Source: Hyphomicrobiales bacterium (GTDB lineage Bacteria > Pseudomonadota > Alphaproteobacteria > Rhizobiales > Rhizobiaceae). Taken from it: a stretch of DNA of 64,000 nt. This document shows, one piece after another, positions 17,601-26,053 of the stretch (position 1 is the stretch's first letter; each line of letters opens with the position of its first letter). The notes beneath the pieces are model-generated. The model was not told the origin of the DNA, did no database searches, and saw nothing but the letters and a program-made list of their open reading frames with translations. The stretch spans positions 124,001 through 188,000 of the forward strand of contig UBJR01000019.1 in the NCBI GenBank assembly GCA_900465675.1, given 5' to 3'. Both the position numbers and the translations under genes were made by a program.

Positions 17601-18020
17601 ATGAGCACGACGGAAAACGCACCCGCCAAGATGCCGCCGGTCAAGAATGGCCTGCTGCCCTATCTGACTGTGGATGGCGCTCTCAAGGCTGCGGAATTTT
17701 ACAAGAAGGCATTCGGCGCCGAAGAGGCCTATGTCGTTCCGGCCGACGAAAAGGGCCGGACGATGCATGTGCATCTCTATATCAATGGCAGCTCGCTGAT
17801 GCTGTCGGATGCCTATCCCGAATATGGCCATCCCTTCAAAGGTCATGAAGGCTTCGCCATCCAGCTTGTCATTGACGATATCGATGCCTGGTGGAACCGC
17901 GCGGTCACTGCCGGCGCCGAAGTCATCATGCCGATCGAGCTGATGTTCTGGGGCGACCGCTACGGCCAGTTGCGCGATCCCTTCGGCGTCATCTGGGGTC
18001 TGAACGAGGCATCGAAATAG
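17601..18020 (+). CDS. VOC superfamily (PhnB/glyoxalase-like) protein
   Basis: 139 residues from an ATG with GGAGG seven bases upstream. The vicinal-oxygen-chelate pattern is clear: LLPYLTVDGALKAAEFYKKAFGA, then HVHLYINGSSLMLSDAYPE, IDAWWNRAVTAGAEV, and a terminal WGDRYGQLRDPFGVIWGL. This arrangement is typical of PhnB-like proteins of unknown substrate. The motif alone does not tell glyoxalase, dioxygenase or antibiotic-binding roles apart. Confidence 0.85.
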   Translation: MSTTENAPAKMPPVKNGLLPYLTVDGALKAAEFYKKAFGAEEAYVVPADEKGRTMHVHLYINGSSLMLSDAYPEYGHPFKGHEGFAIQLVIDDIDAWWNRAVTAGAEVIMPIELMFWGDRYGQLRDPFGVIWGLNEASK

Positions 18021-18155
18021 CCGCCCATGCGATGCGGCAGGCTGCGCGAAACGCCGCGCAGCCGCCACTTTGGAAAGATTCTCCTTCATTTTGGCAAAAA
18101 ACTGGACTAGATGCTGATCAACGAAAGTACATCCGCTGAATTTGGAGCCTAGGTC

Positions 18156-18764
18156 ATGGATAAATTCGTGAAGCTCACCGGCGTTGCCGCGCCCCTGCCC
18201 GTCGTCAACATCGACACGGACATGATCATCCCGAAGGACTATCTGAAGACCATCAAGCGCACCGGCCTTGGCAAGGGTCTCTTCGCCGAAGCCCGCTACA
18301 ACGAAGACGGCACGGAAAATACCGATTTCGTGCTCAACAAGGCTGCTTACCGCGACGCCAAGATCCTGGTTGCCGGCGACAATTTCGGCTGCGGCTCTTC
18401 GCGCGAACACGCCCCTTGGGCGCTGCTCGATTTCGGCATCCGCTGCGTCATTTCCACTAGCTTCGCCGACATTTTCTACAACAACTGCTTCAAGAACGGC
18501 ATCCTGCCGATCAAGGTCAGCCAGGAAGATCTCGACAAGCTGATGGACGACGCGTCGCGCGGCTCCAACGCTATTCTGACCGTTGACCTAGAAAATCTCG
18601 AGATCACCGGCCCGGATGGCGGCTCGATCAAGTTCGATCTCGACGCGTTCAAGCGCCACTGCCTGCTGAACGGCCTCGACGATATCGGCCTGACCATGGA
18701 AAAGAGCAAGGCAATCGACAGCTTCGAAAAGCAGAACAGCGCTTCGCGCCCCTGGGCCGCCTGA
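18156..18764 (+). CDS. leuD: 3-isopropylmalate dehydratase small subunit LeuD
   Basis: Small subunit of isopropylmalate isomerase in leucine synthesis. 202 residues, with LPVVNIDTDMIIPKDYLK, the DNFGCGSSREHAPWAL aconitase-swivel signature, and NCFKNGILPI. LeuC is not in the window, so the large subunit is encoded elsewhere; leuB lies about 1.2 kb downstream on the same strand, separated by a convergent dehydratase gene. TTTGGAGCC precedes the ATG. A strong bidirectional terminator follows. Confidence 0.95.
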   Translation: MDKFVKLTGVAAPLPVVNIDTDMIIPKDYLKTIKRTGLGKGLFAEARYNEDGTENTDFVLNKAAYRDAKILVAGDNFGCGSSREHAPWALLDFGIRCVISTSFADIFYNNCFKNGILPIKVSQEDLDKLMDDASRGSNAILTVDLENLEITGPDGGSIKFDLDAFKRHCLLNGLDDIGLTMEKSKAIDSFEKQNSASRPWAA

Positions 18765-18783
18765 GGCATCGGAAACGACGGAC

Positions 18784-18813
18784 AAAAAAGCCGGGCTCTC
18801 GCCCGGCTTTTTT
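18784..18813. terminator. Bidirectional terminator between leuD and dehydratase
   Basis: AAAAAAGCCGGGC and its exact complement flank a TCTC loop, giving a T-run on both strands. It can terminate leuD (plus) and the convergent dehydratase gene (minus). Confidence 0.9.
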
Positions 18814-18821
18814 CATTTTGA

Positions 18822-19754
18822 TTAGAGAAACCGCTCTTTCCAGACCTTGAGCTTGTCGAGCGAAACGCCGATACCGCCGCAGACTTCGATCAGCGGATTT
18901 TCGAAGCGCGACAGCAGACCGGCATGCACATCGGCGACCGCAAGTGCGGCCCCGCAGGCGGGCTCGACGAGAATACGGTGCGCATCCGCAAATTTCAGGC
19001 AGGCAGCAACGGCTTCCGCATCGGTCACCGTCACGCTTTCGATCGGATGATGGCTGGGCAGATCGAAGACATGCTGCGCCACCTGCCGCGCACCTAGCGA
19101 ATTGGCAATCGAGGTGATGGCGGACAGGGTGATGCGCTCTTTCGCCTTCAGCGCCTCATGGAAGGAAGCAGCCCCTTCGGTTTCGACGGCAATCACAGGC
19201 ACATTATCAAGACCATTGCGCTTCAACCCGGCAACGATACCGGCAAGCAGGCCACCGCCGCCGACGCTGACGACGACGCAGTCGAAGCGGTTTCCTGAGG
19301 AAACAACCTCATCAATCAGCGTTCCATGCCCTTCCCAGAGCAGCGGATGGTCGAAGGGATGAACATAGGCGGCATTCCGGGCTTCGGAGAGTTTGATCGC
19401 ATAGGCGTTCGCCTCATCGAAGACGGAGCCGTGAACCAGAACGGAAGCCCCGGCCGCCTCGATCAACTGCCGAACTTCGGCGGATGTCGTCTCCGGCACG
19501 ACAATGGTCACGGGCACGCCGAGCGCCCGCCCGGCAAAGGCCGCCGCGATCCCGGCATTGCCGCCCGATGCGCAGAAGATTTCCTTCGCACCATTCTCCA
19601 CCTCATGCTGGCAGAGCCTGCTGACGCCGCGCATCTTGAAGCTTCCGGATGGCTGCAAGGCATCGAGCTTCAGCCATAGCGGCTTGCCGCTGGCGCTGTA
19701 ATCGGCGGCGCTACGCAGGAGAGGGGTGTTGAGATGCAATGGGGACGGGGACAT
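18822..19754 (-). CDS. Serine/threonine dehydratase-like PLP enzyme
   Basis: Fold-type II PLP enzyme of 310 residues. The Schiff-base lysine is Lys40 in PSGSFKMRG, the phosphate-binding glycine loop is SVGGGGLLAG, and SGGNAGIA contacts the substrate carboxylate. The C-terminus ends shortly after EVCGGIGVSLDKL, so there is no ACT-type regulatory domain as in IlvA. This points to a catabolic serine/threonine dehydratase; racemase activity in the same family cannot be excluded. Start chosen at the ATG before SPSPLHLNTP (GGAA upstream); an ATG four codons earlier is possible. Confidence 0.82.
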   Translation of the reverse strand: MSPSPLHLNTPLLRSAADYSASGKPLWLKLDALQPSGSFKMRGVSRLCQHEVENGAKEIFCASGGNAGIAAAFAGRALGVPVTIVVPETTSAEVRQLIEAAGASVLVHGSVFDEANAYAIKLSEARNAAYVHPFDHPLLWEGHGTLIDEVVSSGNRFDCVVVSVGGGGLLAGIVAGLKRNGLDNVPVIAVETEGAASFHEALKAKERITLSAITSIANSLGARQVAQHVFDLPSHHPIESVTVTDAEAVAACLKFADAHRILVEPACGAALAVADVHAGLLSRFENPLIEVCGGIGVSLDKLKVWKERFL

Positions 19755-19930
19755 TCTGAATTCCATTTCTTGAAACCTGACGGTCTTCTTGGCCCGGAGA
19801 CAAGCAGGGGTCAACACTTCGCTGCCGGCCGGTACCGCGGCAAACCGTACCGATTCGGCCTCTCCCTTGCTTGAAATGCCGATTTCCGGGGTCTAAGAAG
19901 CCGCAGCTTGTTTTTCCTTCGGAGGGTTTC

Positions 19931-21043
19931 ATGACAGCGCGCAATCTTTTCCTGCTGCCGGGCGACGGCATTGGTCCTGAAGCCATGGGCGAAGTCCGCA
20001 AGATCATCGCCTACATGAACGAGGAGATGAAATCAGGTTTCGTGACCGACGAAGGCCTCGTCGGCGGCTCGGCCTATGACGCACATGGCCAGGCAATCTC
20101 GGAAGCCGACATGCAGAAGGCGCTCGCCGCCGATGCCGTCCTCTTCGGCGCCGTCGGCGGCCCGAAATGGGATGCCGTTCCCTACGAAGTTCGTCCGGAA
20201 GCTGGCCTGCTGCGCCTGCGCAAGGATCTGGAACTCTTCGCAAACCTTCGCCCGGCGATCTGCTACCCGGCACTCGCTTCCGCTTCCTCGCTGAAGCCGG
20301 AGCTGGTCGAAGGCCTCGATATCCTCATCATTCGCGAACTGACCGGCGGCGTCTATTTCGGTGAGCCGAAGGAGATCATCGATCTCGGCAACGGCCAGAA
20401 GCGCGGCATCGATACGCAGGTCTACGACACCTACGAAATCGAACGCATTGCCGGCGTGGCCTTCGAAATGGCCCGCACTCGCCAGAACCGCGTCTGCTCG
20501 ATGGAAAAGCGCAACGTCATGAAGTCTGGCGTCCTCTGGAACCAGGTGGTGACGGCAACGCACAAGGAAAAATATTCGGACGTCCAGCTCGACCATATGC
20601 TGGCCGATGCCGGCGGCATGCAGCTCGTCCGCGCGCCGAAGCAGTTCGACGTCATCGTCACCGACAACCTGTTCGGCGACATGCTCTCCGACGTTGCCGC
20701 CATGCTGACCGGTTCGCTCGGCATGCTGCCGTCGGCTTCGCTCGGCGCGCCTGATGGCAAGACCGGCAAGCGCAAGGCGCTTTACGAGCCGGTTCATGGC
20801 TCGGCCCCTGACATTGCCGGCAAGGGCATCGCCAACCCGATCGCCATGATCGCCTCCTTTGCCATGTGCCTGCGTTACTCCTTCAACATGGTCACTGAAG
20901 CCGACAACCTCGAAAAAGCGATCGCCAACGTTCTCGACAAGGGCATCCGCACCGGCGACATCATGGCCGACGGCTGCAAGCAGGTCGGCACCATCGAGAT
21001 GGGCGCGGCAATCCTTGCGGAATTCAAGGCGCTCTCGGCCTGA
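19931..21043 (+). CDS. leuB: 3-isopropylmalate dehydrogenase LeuB
   Basis: NAD-dependent oxidative decarboxylation of 3-isopropylmalate in leucine synthesis. The 370-residue product starts TARNLFLLPGDGIGPEAM, has the dehydrogenase signature NLFGDMLSDVAAMLTGSLGMLPSAS, and EPVHGSAPDIAGKGIANP for NAD binding. GGAGGG seven bases before the ATG decides the start. A parS-like palindrome begins on the base after the stop, followed by an intrinsic terminator. Confidence 0.96.
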   Translation: MTARNLFLLPGDGIGPEAMGEVRKIIAYMNEEMKSGFVTDEGLVGGSAYDAHGQAISEADMQKALAADAVLFGAVGGPKWDAVPYEVRPEAGLLRLRKDLELFANLRPAICYPALASASSLKPELVEGLDILIIRELTGGVYFGEPKEIIDLGNGQKRGIDTQVYDTYEIERIAGVAFEMARTRQNRVCSMEKRNVMKSGVLWNQVVTATHKEKYSDVQLDHMLADAGGMQLVRAPKQFDVIVTDNLFGDMLSDVAAMLTGSLGMLPSASLGAPDGKTGKRKALYEPVHGSAPDIAGKGIANPIAMIASFAMCLRYSFNMVTEADNLEKAIANVLDKGIRTGDIMADGCKQVGTIEMGAAILAEFKALSA

Positions 21044-21059
21044 TATTTCACGTGAAACG
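21044..21059. other. parS-like ParB-binding site after leuB
   Basis: TATTTCACGTGAAACG matches the parS consensus TGTTTCACGTGAAACA at 14 of 16 positions, with the central TTTCACGTGAAA palindrome intact. It lies between the leuB stop and its terminator, about 40 kb from the parAB locus. Confidence 0.7.
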
Positions 21060-21069
21060 CTTTTCAAGG

Positions 21070-21099
21070 CCCTTCGCGCAGCCGCGCGGAGGGTTTTTT
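21070..21099 (+). terminator. Terminator of leuB
   Basis: A ten-pair stem (CCCTTCGCGC with GCGCGGAGGG, one G-U) with a four-base loop, followed by TTTTTT. Confidence 0.85.
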
Positions 21100-21156
21100 C
21101 ATTGAAGCTGGCGCCTCGTCTCCCTATCTCCCCCGTGCCAACGACGAAGGGACAGA

Positions 21157-21915
21157 ATGAGCGACACCGCCGGACCGAAGCCAGGCTGCAGGGCCTATCT
21201 GAAGAAGCGCTACGAAGCGCGGCGCACGATCCACCGGCGGGTTCCCTGGAAGGCCTTCGCGCTCTTCGCCATCAATGCCGTCGCCATCGCCTTCTTCGTC
21301 TTCGACCGGCCGCTGGGCCAAGCGGTAAAGAGCCTTTCGCCGCCGCTCGTCTCGTTTGCAGGCGACGTCACCGATATCGGCAGGCTCGCCTGGATTCTTG
21401 CCGGTCTGCTGACGATCCTGGTTACCAGCTACGTAGTCCGCCGCCGCCTCTGGAAGGTGCGCAGGCGATTCCGCATGGCCTATTTCGGCCAGATGGCCGC
21501 CTATCTCGGCCTTTCCGTCATTCTGGCCAGCGCAATCGCCAACCCGCTGAAATTCCTGATCGGCCGCGCCCGGCCGCTGCTTTACGAGCAGGAAGGCATC
21601 TTCAGCTTCACGCCCTTCAGCTGGGATTTTCTGCACCAGAGCTTTCCGTCCGGGCATTCGGCCAATATTGGCGCGCTATTCATGTCTCTGGCGCTGCTCT
21701 TTCCGCGCTTCCGGCTGGTGTTCATCGGCATCGGCCTCTGGCTCGGCGCGACGCGCGTCATCATCGGTGTCCACTATCCAAGCGACGTCGCCGCCGGATT
21801 GGCGCTCGGCGCATGGCTTGCCTTCGCCCTGTCGATTGCTTTCGCCCGTTTCGGCCTCGTCTTCTCAGTCGGCCGTGAAGGCTGGCCGATACCGCGGCTC
21901 AGCCGTCTGATCTGA
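21157..21915 (+). CDS. PAP2-family membrane phosphatase (first of tandem pair)
   Basis: 252 residues with about six hydrophobic segments and all three PAP2 motifs: KFLIGRARP (K-x6-RP), FPSGHSAN, and TRVIIGVHYPSD (R-x5-H-x3-D). These enzymes dephosphorylate lipids such as undecaprenyl pyrophosphate, phosphatidic acid or lipid A at the outer face of the inner membrane. Rhizobial LpxE and LpxF (lipid A phosphatases) belong here, but the sequence alone does not settle the substrate. A basic cytoplasmic N-terminus precedes the first helix. The paralogue follows after 81 bases. Confidence 0.87.
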   Translation: MSDTAGPKPGCRAYLKKRYEARRTIHRRVPWKAFALFAINAVAIAFFVFDRPLGQAVKSLSPPLVSFAGDVTDIGRLAWILAGLLTILVTSYVVRRRLWKVRRRFRMAYFGQMAAYLGLSVILASAIANPLKFLIGRARPLLYEQEGIFSFTPFSWDFLHQSFPSGHSANIGALFMSLALLFPRFRLVFIGIGLWLGATRVIIGVHYPSDVAAGLALGAWLAFALSIAFARFGLVFSVGREGWPIPRLSRLI

Positions 21916-21996
21916 CCGCCTTCGTAAAAAAACTGTCGCCACCCGATGCTACCGTCGCACCGTTCTCGATATTGATTTTTGAACGGATCGAATTGG

Positions 21997-22725
21997 ATGC
22001 AGGCGATACTTTCTTCGCTCGACAGGCGCTGGCGGCGCAGCACCTGCCGGATGCCGCAACTGCGCTGGCAGACCTGCCTGTTCATCACCTTCAATGCCGT
22101 TCTGCTCTCCATGCTGCTGCTGGATGGTCCGGTTGGTGCCGGGCACGTGCCGCCCGCCATGCGCCGCCTCGGCCGTATCCTCACCGATTTCGGCACATCG
22201 GGCTGGATCATCATCACCAGCGCCTTTCTCTTCTTCGAAGGCCTTGCAGCCCTTCGCGTCGTCAGATCGCTGCGCACCCGCATTCAAGCGCTGCAGATGT
22301 GCTGGATCGGCGCCTATCTGCTGATCTCCATCGCGCTCTCCGGCATCCTCGCCAACATCCTCAAGCGGGTGATCGGCCGCGCCCGGCCGCAGCATTTCGA
22401 CGACTACGGAATCTTTTCCTTTTTGCCCTTCTCCGGACATGCAGCCTTCGAAAGCTTCCCTTCGGGACATGCGACGACGATCGGCGCCTTCTTCGCCGCG
22501 CTATCGCTTCTCTTTCCCCGATACCGCGTCGTTTTCCTCGCCTGTGCCCTATGGCTCGGCATGACCCGCGTTATGGTCAGCGCTCACTATCCTAGCGACG
22601 TAATTGCCGGACTGGCGCTGGGTGGCTGGTTCTCGTTGATGATCGCCATCGTCTTTTCGCACTACGGCGTGCTCTTCAAGCTCGCTGACGGCTGGCCCGC
22701 TCCGAAACGGCTGCTCCGCGCATAA
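21997..22725 (+). CDS. PAP2-family membrane phosphatase (second of tandem pair)
   Basis: 242 residues, similar in layout to the gene just upstream: KRVIGRARPQHFDDYG, FPSGHATT and TRVMVSAHYPSDV carry the three catalytic motifs, with an added QHF after the first motif. The start is set at the ATG before QAILSSLDRRW, with CGGA nine bases upstream; a TTG 18 bases earlier is in frame. The shared motif spacing and adjacency suggest a local duplication followed by divergence. The substrate is uncertain for the same reasons. Confidence 0.86.
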   Translation: MQAILSSLDRRWRRSTCRMPQLRWQTCLFITFNAVLLSMLLLDGPVGAGHVPPAMRRLGRILTDFGTSGWIIITSAFLFFEGLAALRVVRSLRTRIQALQMCWIGAYLLISIALSGILANILKRVIGRARPQHFDDYGIFSFLPFSGHAAFESFPSGHATTIGAFFAALSLLFPRYRVVFLACALWLGMTRVMVSAHYPSDVIAGLALGGWFSLMIAIVFSHYGVLFKLADGWPAPKRLLRA

Positions 22726-22753
22726 AAAACCCGGCGCCTTTTGAGCGCCGGGT
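22724..22753 (-). terminator. Terminator of the MHS transporter gene
   Basis: ACCCGGCGC and GCGCCGGGT pair around a seven-base loop; on the minus strand the stem runs into TTTTTT, so it best serves the leftward MHS gene. It may also limit read-through from the PAP2 gene. Confidence 0.75.
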
Positions 22754-22776
22754 CCATCATCTCAATCCATCCGATC

Positions 22777-24660
22777 TTAGTCGGCGTGGATATCGCGGTT
22801 CTTGGTTTCCGGCAGGAACAGCAGGCCGATGACCAGCGTGATGCCTGCGAAGACGATCGGATACCAGAGACCGTAGTAGATATCGCCGGCGGCCGCGCTC
22901 ATCGCGAAGGCTGTTGCCGGAAGCAGACCGCCGAACCAGCCGTTGCCGATATGGTAAGGCAGCGACATGCCGGTGTAGCGGATACGGGTCGGAAAGAGTT
23001 CGACCAGAAGCGCTGCGATCGGGCCGTAGACCATCGTTACGTAGAGCACGAGAACGAAGAGTACGGCGATCGTACCGATCCAGTTGACGCGTGCCGGATC
23101 AGCCACCATGGCGAAGGTGCCACCACCAGCGACCGTATAGACCGCCATCTCGGTGACGCCGTTCGCTTCCTCAGCCGTCAGCAGCTTGCCAGCGACCAGC
23201 TTGTCGGCAGGCATGGTTTCCTTCTCGCCGGCGCGGATCGTCTCGGCGTTCAGGTTGAGCTCCGGGTTAGCCGCGATAAAGGCATCGAGCTTGGAATCCG
23301 GAACCTTGGCGGCACCGCGGTTCAGCGGATAGCCGGCATCGTGAAGCGCAATGTTGGTGCTCTTCTCGAAGGCTGCGGTCATGCCCTTGGCCTTGTCGCC
23401 AGCGGCGATGACGTCGAAGCTGGTGATGGTGGCATCGCTGATCTTGACCGTTGCCGGCTGTCCGGCAGGGCCGGGTACGACATCGTAAGGCACGGAGTTC
23501 TTGGTCAGGAACGCCGTTGCCACGTCGCAGGAGCTGGTGAACTTCGACGTACCGGTCGGGTTGAACTGGAACTTGCAATCTGCCGGATCGGCGGTCACCG
23601 TTGCGCGGATCGAGGCCTGTGCCTCATAGAGGGCCGGATTGGCCATATAGGTCATCGCCTTGAACAGCGGCTGGTAGGTGATGGCGGCGATAAGCAGACC
23701 CGCCATGATGATCGGCTTGCGGCCGATCTTGTCTGAAAGCGAGCCGAAGACGACGAAGAACGGTGTCGCTAGGATCAGCGCGATCGCCACCATGATATTG
23801 GCTGACTGCAGATCCACCTTCAGAACGTTCTGCAGGAAGAACAGCGAATAAAACTGGCCGCCGTACCAGACGACAGCCTGCCCCATCGTTGCGCCGAGCA
23901 GCGCGATGATAGCGATCTTGGCATTCTTCCAGGTGCCGAAGGCTTCCGTCAGCGGCGCCTTCGAACCCTTGCCCTCCGCCTTCATCTTCTGAAAGGCCGG
24001 AGATTCGTTCATCTTCAGACGAATCCAGACCGAAACGCCGAGCAGCAGAATGGAAACCAGGAACGGAATGCGCCAGCCCCAGGCCGCGAACGCCGTCGTA
24101 CCGAGTATCTGCTGCACACCGATAATGACGATCAGCGACAGGAAAAGGCCGAGCGTTGCCGTCGTCTGAATCCAGGATGTGAAGTAGCCGCGGCGGCCAT
24201 TCGGCGCGTGTTCCGCGACATAGGTCGCAGCACCGCCATATTCACCGCCGAGTGCCAGACCCTGCAGCAGGCGAAGCACGATCAGGATGATCGGAGCCGC
24301 GATGCCGATGGTCGCCGCACCCGGAAGGATACCGACGAGGAAGGTCGAGAAACCCATGATCAGGATCGTGACGAGGAAGGTGTATTTGCGTCCGACGAGA
24401 TCGCCGAGGCGACCGAAGACCAAGGCGCCGAACGGACGGACCAGGAAGCCTGCCGCGAAGGCAAGAAGCGTGAAGATGTTGCGCGTGGCTTCGGGATACT
24501 GGGTGAAGTAGGTGGCGCCGATATAGGTTGCGAGCGCACCATAGAGATAGAAATCATACCATTCGAAGACCGTACCGAGCGACGAGGCGAAGATGACCTT
24601 CCTTTCCTCGCCAGTCATCGGACGGGCTTTTGCGCTCTCGGCGCTTGCGATATTTGCCAT
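22777..24660 (-). CDS. MHS-family MFS transporter with a large internal insert
   Basis: 627 residues. The N-terminal part is a metabolite:H+ symporter: GTVFEWYDFYLYG, FGRLGDLVGRKYTF, LQGLALGGEYGGAATYVAEHAP. After DKIGRKPIIMAGLLIAAITY the chain leaves the membrane for about 185 mostly hydrophilic residues (roughly 340-525), including two cysteines, and then re-enters at NWIGTIAVLFVLVLYV with ELFPTRIRYTGMSLPYHIGNG. MHS relatives such as ProP and KgtP are about 430-550 residues and lack this. Substrates of the family are dicarboxylates, betaines or proline. GGAGGACAGACA precedes the ATG. A clear promoter lies 130 bases upstream. Confidence 0.87.
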   Translation of the reverse strand: MANIASAESAKARPMTGEERKVIFASSLGTVFEWYDFYLYGALATYIGATYFTQYPEATRNIFTLLAFAAGFLVRPFGALVFGRLGDLVGRKYTFLVTILIMGFSTFLVGILPGAATIGIAAPIILIVLRLLQGLALGGEYGGAATYVAEHAPNGRRGYFTSWIQTTATLGLFLSLIVIIGVQQILGTTAFAAWGWRIPFLVSILLLGVSVWIRLKMNESPAFQKMKAEGKGSKAPLTEAFGTWKNAKIAIIALLGATMGQAVVWYGGQFYSLFFLQNVLKVDLQSANIMVAIALILATPFFVVFGSLSDKIGRKPIIMAGLLIAAITYQPLFKAMTYMANPALYEAQASIRATVTADPADCKFQFNPTGTSKFTSSCDVATAFLTKNSVPYDVVPGPAGQPATVKISDATITSFDVIAAGDKAKGMTAAFEKSTNIALHDAGYPLNRGAAKVPDSKLDAFIAANPELNLNAETIRAGEKETMPADKLVAGKLLTAEEANGVTEMAVYTVAGGGTFAMVADPARVNWIGTIAVLFVLVLYVTMVYGPIAALLVELFPTRIRYTGMSLPYHIGNGWFGGLLPATAFAMSAAAGDIYYGLWYPIVFAGITLVIGLLFLPETKNRDIHAD

Positions 24661-24788
24661 TGTCTGTCCTCCACAGAATGATGAGCAGCAAGGCGCGTCC
24701 CAAACTCTCCTCAAAGTATGCCCCTGGACGCGGCTCACCTGCGAAGAGTGTGGCAGAAAAGAATTCGGATAAAGAGAGCGGCTTTGGG

Positions 24789-24817
24789 ATTATGACTTTA
24801 GTCTAACGTGTTTGCAA
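24789..24817 (-). promoter_or_regulatory. Predicted sigma-70 promoter of the MHS transporter gene
   Basis: On the minus strand TTGCAA, a 17-bp spacer and CATAAT (24789-24794). The spacer and -10 edge contain the palindrome GACTAAAGTC, a possible operator. The leader would be about 120 nt. Confidence 0.6.
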
Positions 24818-24841
24818 AGCTTCGCGTAGCAGCCTGCATTA

Positions 24842-26053
24842 TCACGCCCTGAGGGCTTCCGCCGGAGATTGCCGGTAGGCCAGAATCGCAGGCAGTGCAG
24901 CAAGAACGGCGCCAAATGCAATCAGCACCCCGGCCAGCATCAGGTCGGCCCGGACAAAGCCCACCGGCATGACAATACCGCTGCTGGCGCTGAAGAAACC
25001 GGAAAGCAGAGACGCTGCGCAATAGCCCAGCGCAAAACCGCCCGCGATGCCAAGGGCGATCAGCGCAAAGAACTCACCCCAGACAATACCGAAGATGGCC
25101 AGGCGCGGCGCGCCGAACGCCCTGAGCGCTCCGATCTGGCGGCGGCGCTGGCCGATATGGATGACGGTCACCAGGATCAGCGATGCGGCGACCAGCCCCT
25201 GTGCGCCGGCTGCCACCGCGACCAGAATACGCTTCGCATCGCCAAGCGTTGCGTAGAGGTTGGTCAGCACTTCGCCCGGAAAGACCGCGACCGTGTTGCC
25301 GCTGCGATAGTCCTGCCGCAGCTTGTAGGCATCTGCGATCGACTTCGGCTTGACGAGAACGGCGGGCAGGCCAGGCAAGTCGCCGGACCAGCGATCATCA
25401 AGCGCACGGTCATCCGCGTGATCGTGGTCCTCAGCGGCGGAATCACCGGATTCAAGGCCATGGATATGCCAGACAGCCTGGATCGGCACCAGGATCGCCC
25501 GGTCCCAGGCGGTCCCGGTCGGCTTCATGCGGCCTGTCACGCGATAGGCGATTTCAGTATGGGTATGACCGCCGGTCTCAACAGAGCCATGCATCGGCTT
25601 GATCTCGAATTCGAGCGGCAAGCTGACCGCTGCGCCGACAACGGCTTCGTTCTCCGCGGCAAAGCCACGCCCCTCGCTGAACCCGCCGGAGAGATTGTCA
25701 GGCAGGGCCAGGCTGGTGCCGGCGATCGGATAGCCGGAAAAGGAATCGCCGAAGCCAATCGGCGAAACCCAGGCGACCCGCGGATCGGCAGTCAGCTTGG
25801 AAAGTATTCGGCCCGGCATCAGCGGCAAGGGCGAGGGCTGCAGGAAGACGGATGACAGCACAAGCTGAGTCTCGCTGCCGCCAGCGCCGATCACGAGATC
25901 GAACCTGTCGGCCGCCCGCGCACTGCCGAGCCGCAACGCCCGCTCCTGCAGGACGACAGCAACGCCGAGTGCCGTTGCCAGGGCAACCAGCAGGACCACG
26001 ACGAGGGAGCCCGCCCAGAGGCGACGAAGATCGGCGGCGATGAACCGGATCAT
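24842..26053 (-). CDS. FtsX/MacB-type ABC transporter permease
   Basis: 403 residues with one N-terminal membrane helix (GSLVVVLLVALATALGVAVVL), a large periplasmic domain (about residues 40-270) and three C-terminal helices ending in YRQSPAEALRA, the FtsX/MacB arrangement. The periplasmic part is histidine-rich in two places (GGHTHTE near residue 160 and EDHDHADD near 210), suggesting metal binding. The start overlaps the ATPase stop by four bases. Together with the ATPase and the DUF3299 protein it forms a three-gene operon; similar sets occur with zinc-regulated genes in other proteobacteria. Confidence 0.85.
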   Translation of the reverse strand: MIRFIAADLRRLWAGSLVVVLLVALATALGVAVVLQERALRLGSARAADRFDLVIGAGGSETQLVLSSVFLQPSPLPLMPGRILSKLTADPRVAWVSPIGFGDSFSGYPIAGTSLALPDNLSGGFSEGRGFAAENEAVVGAAVSLPLEFEIKPMHGSVETGGHTHTEIAYRVTGRMKPTGTAWDRAILVPIQAVWHIHGLESGDSAAEDHDHADDRALDDRWSGDLPGLPAVLVKPKSIADAYKLRQDYRSGNTVAVFPGEVLTNLYATLGDAKRILVAVAAGAQGLVAASLILVTVIHIGQRRRQIGALRAFGAPRLAIFGIVWGEFFALIALGIAGGFALGYCAASLLSGFFSASSGIVMPVGFVRADLMLAGVLIAFGAVLAALPAILAYRQSPAEALRA

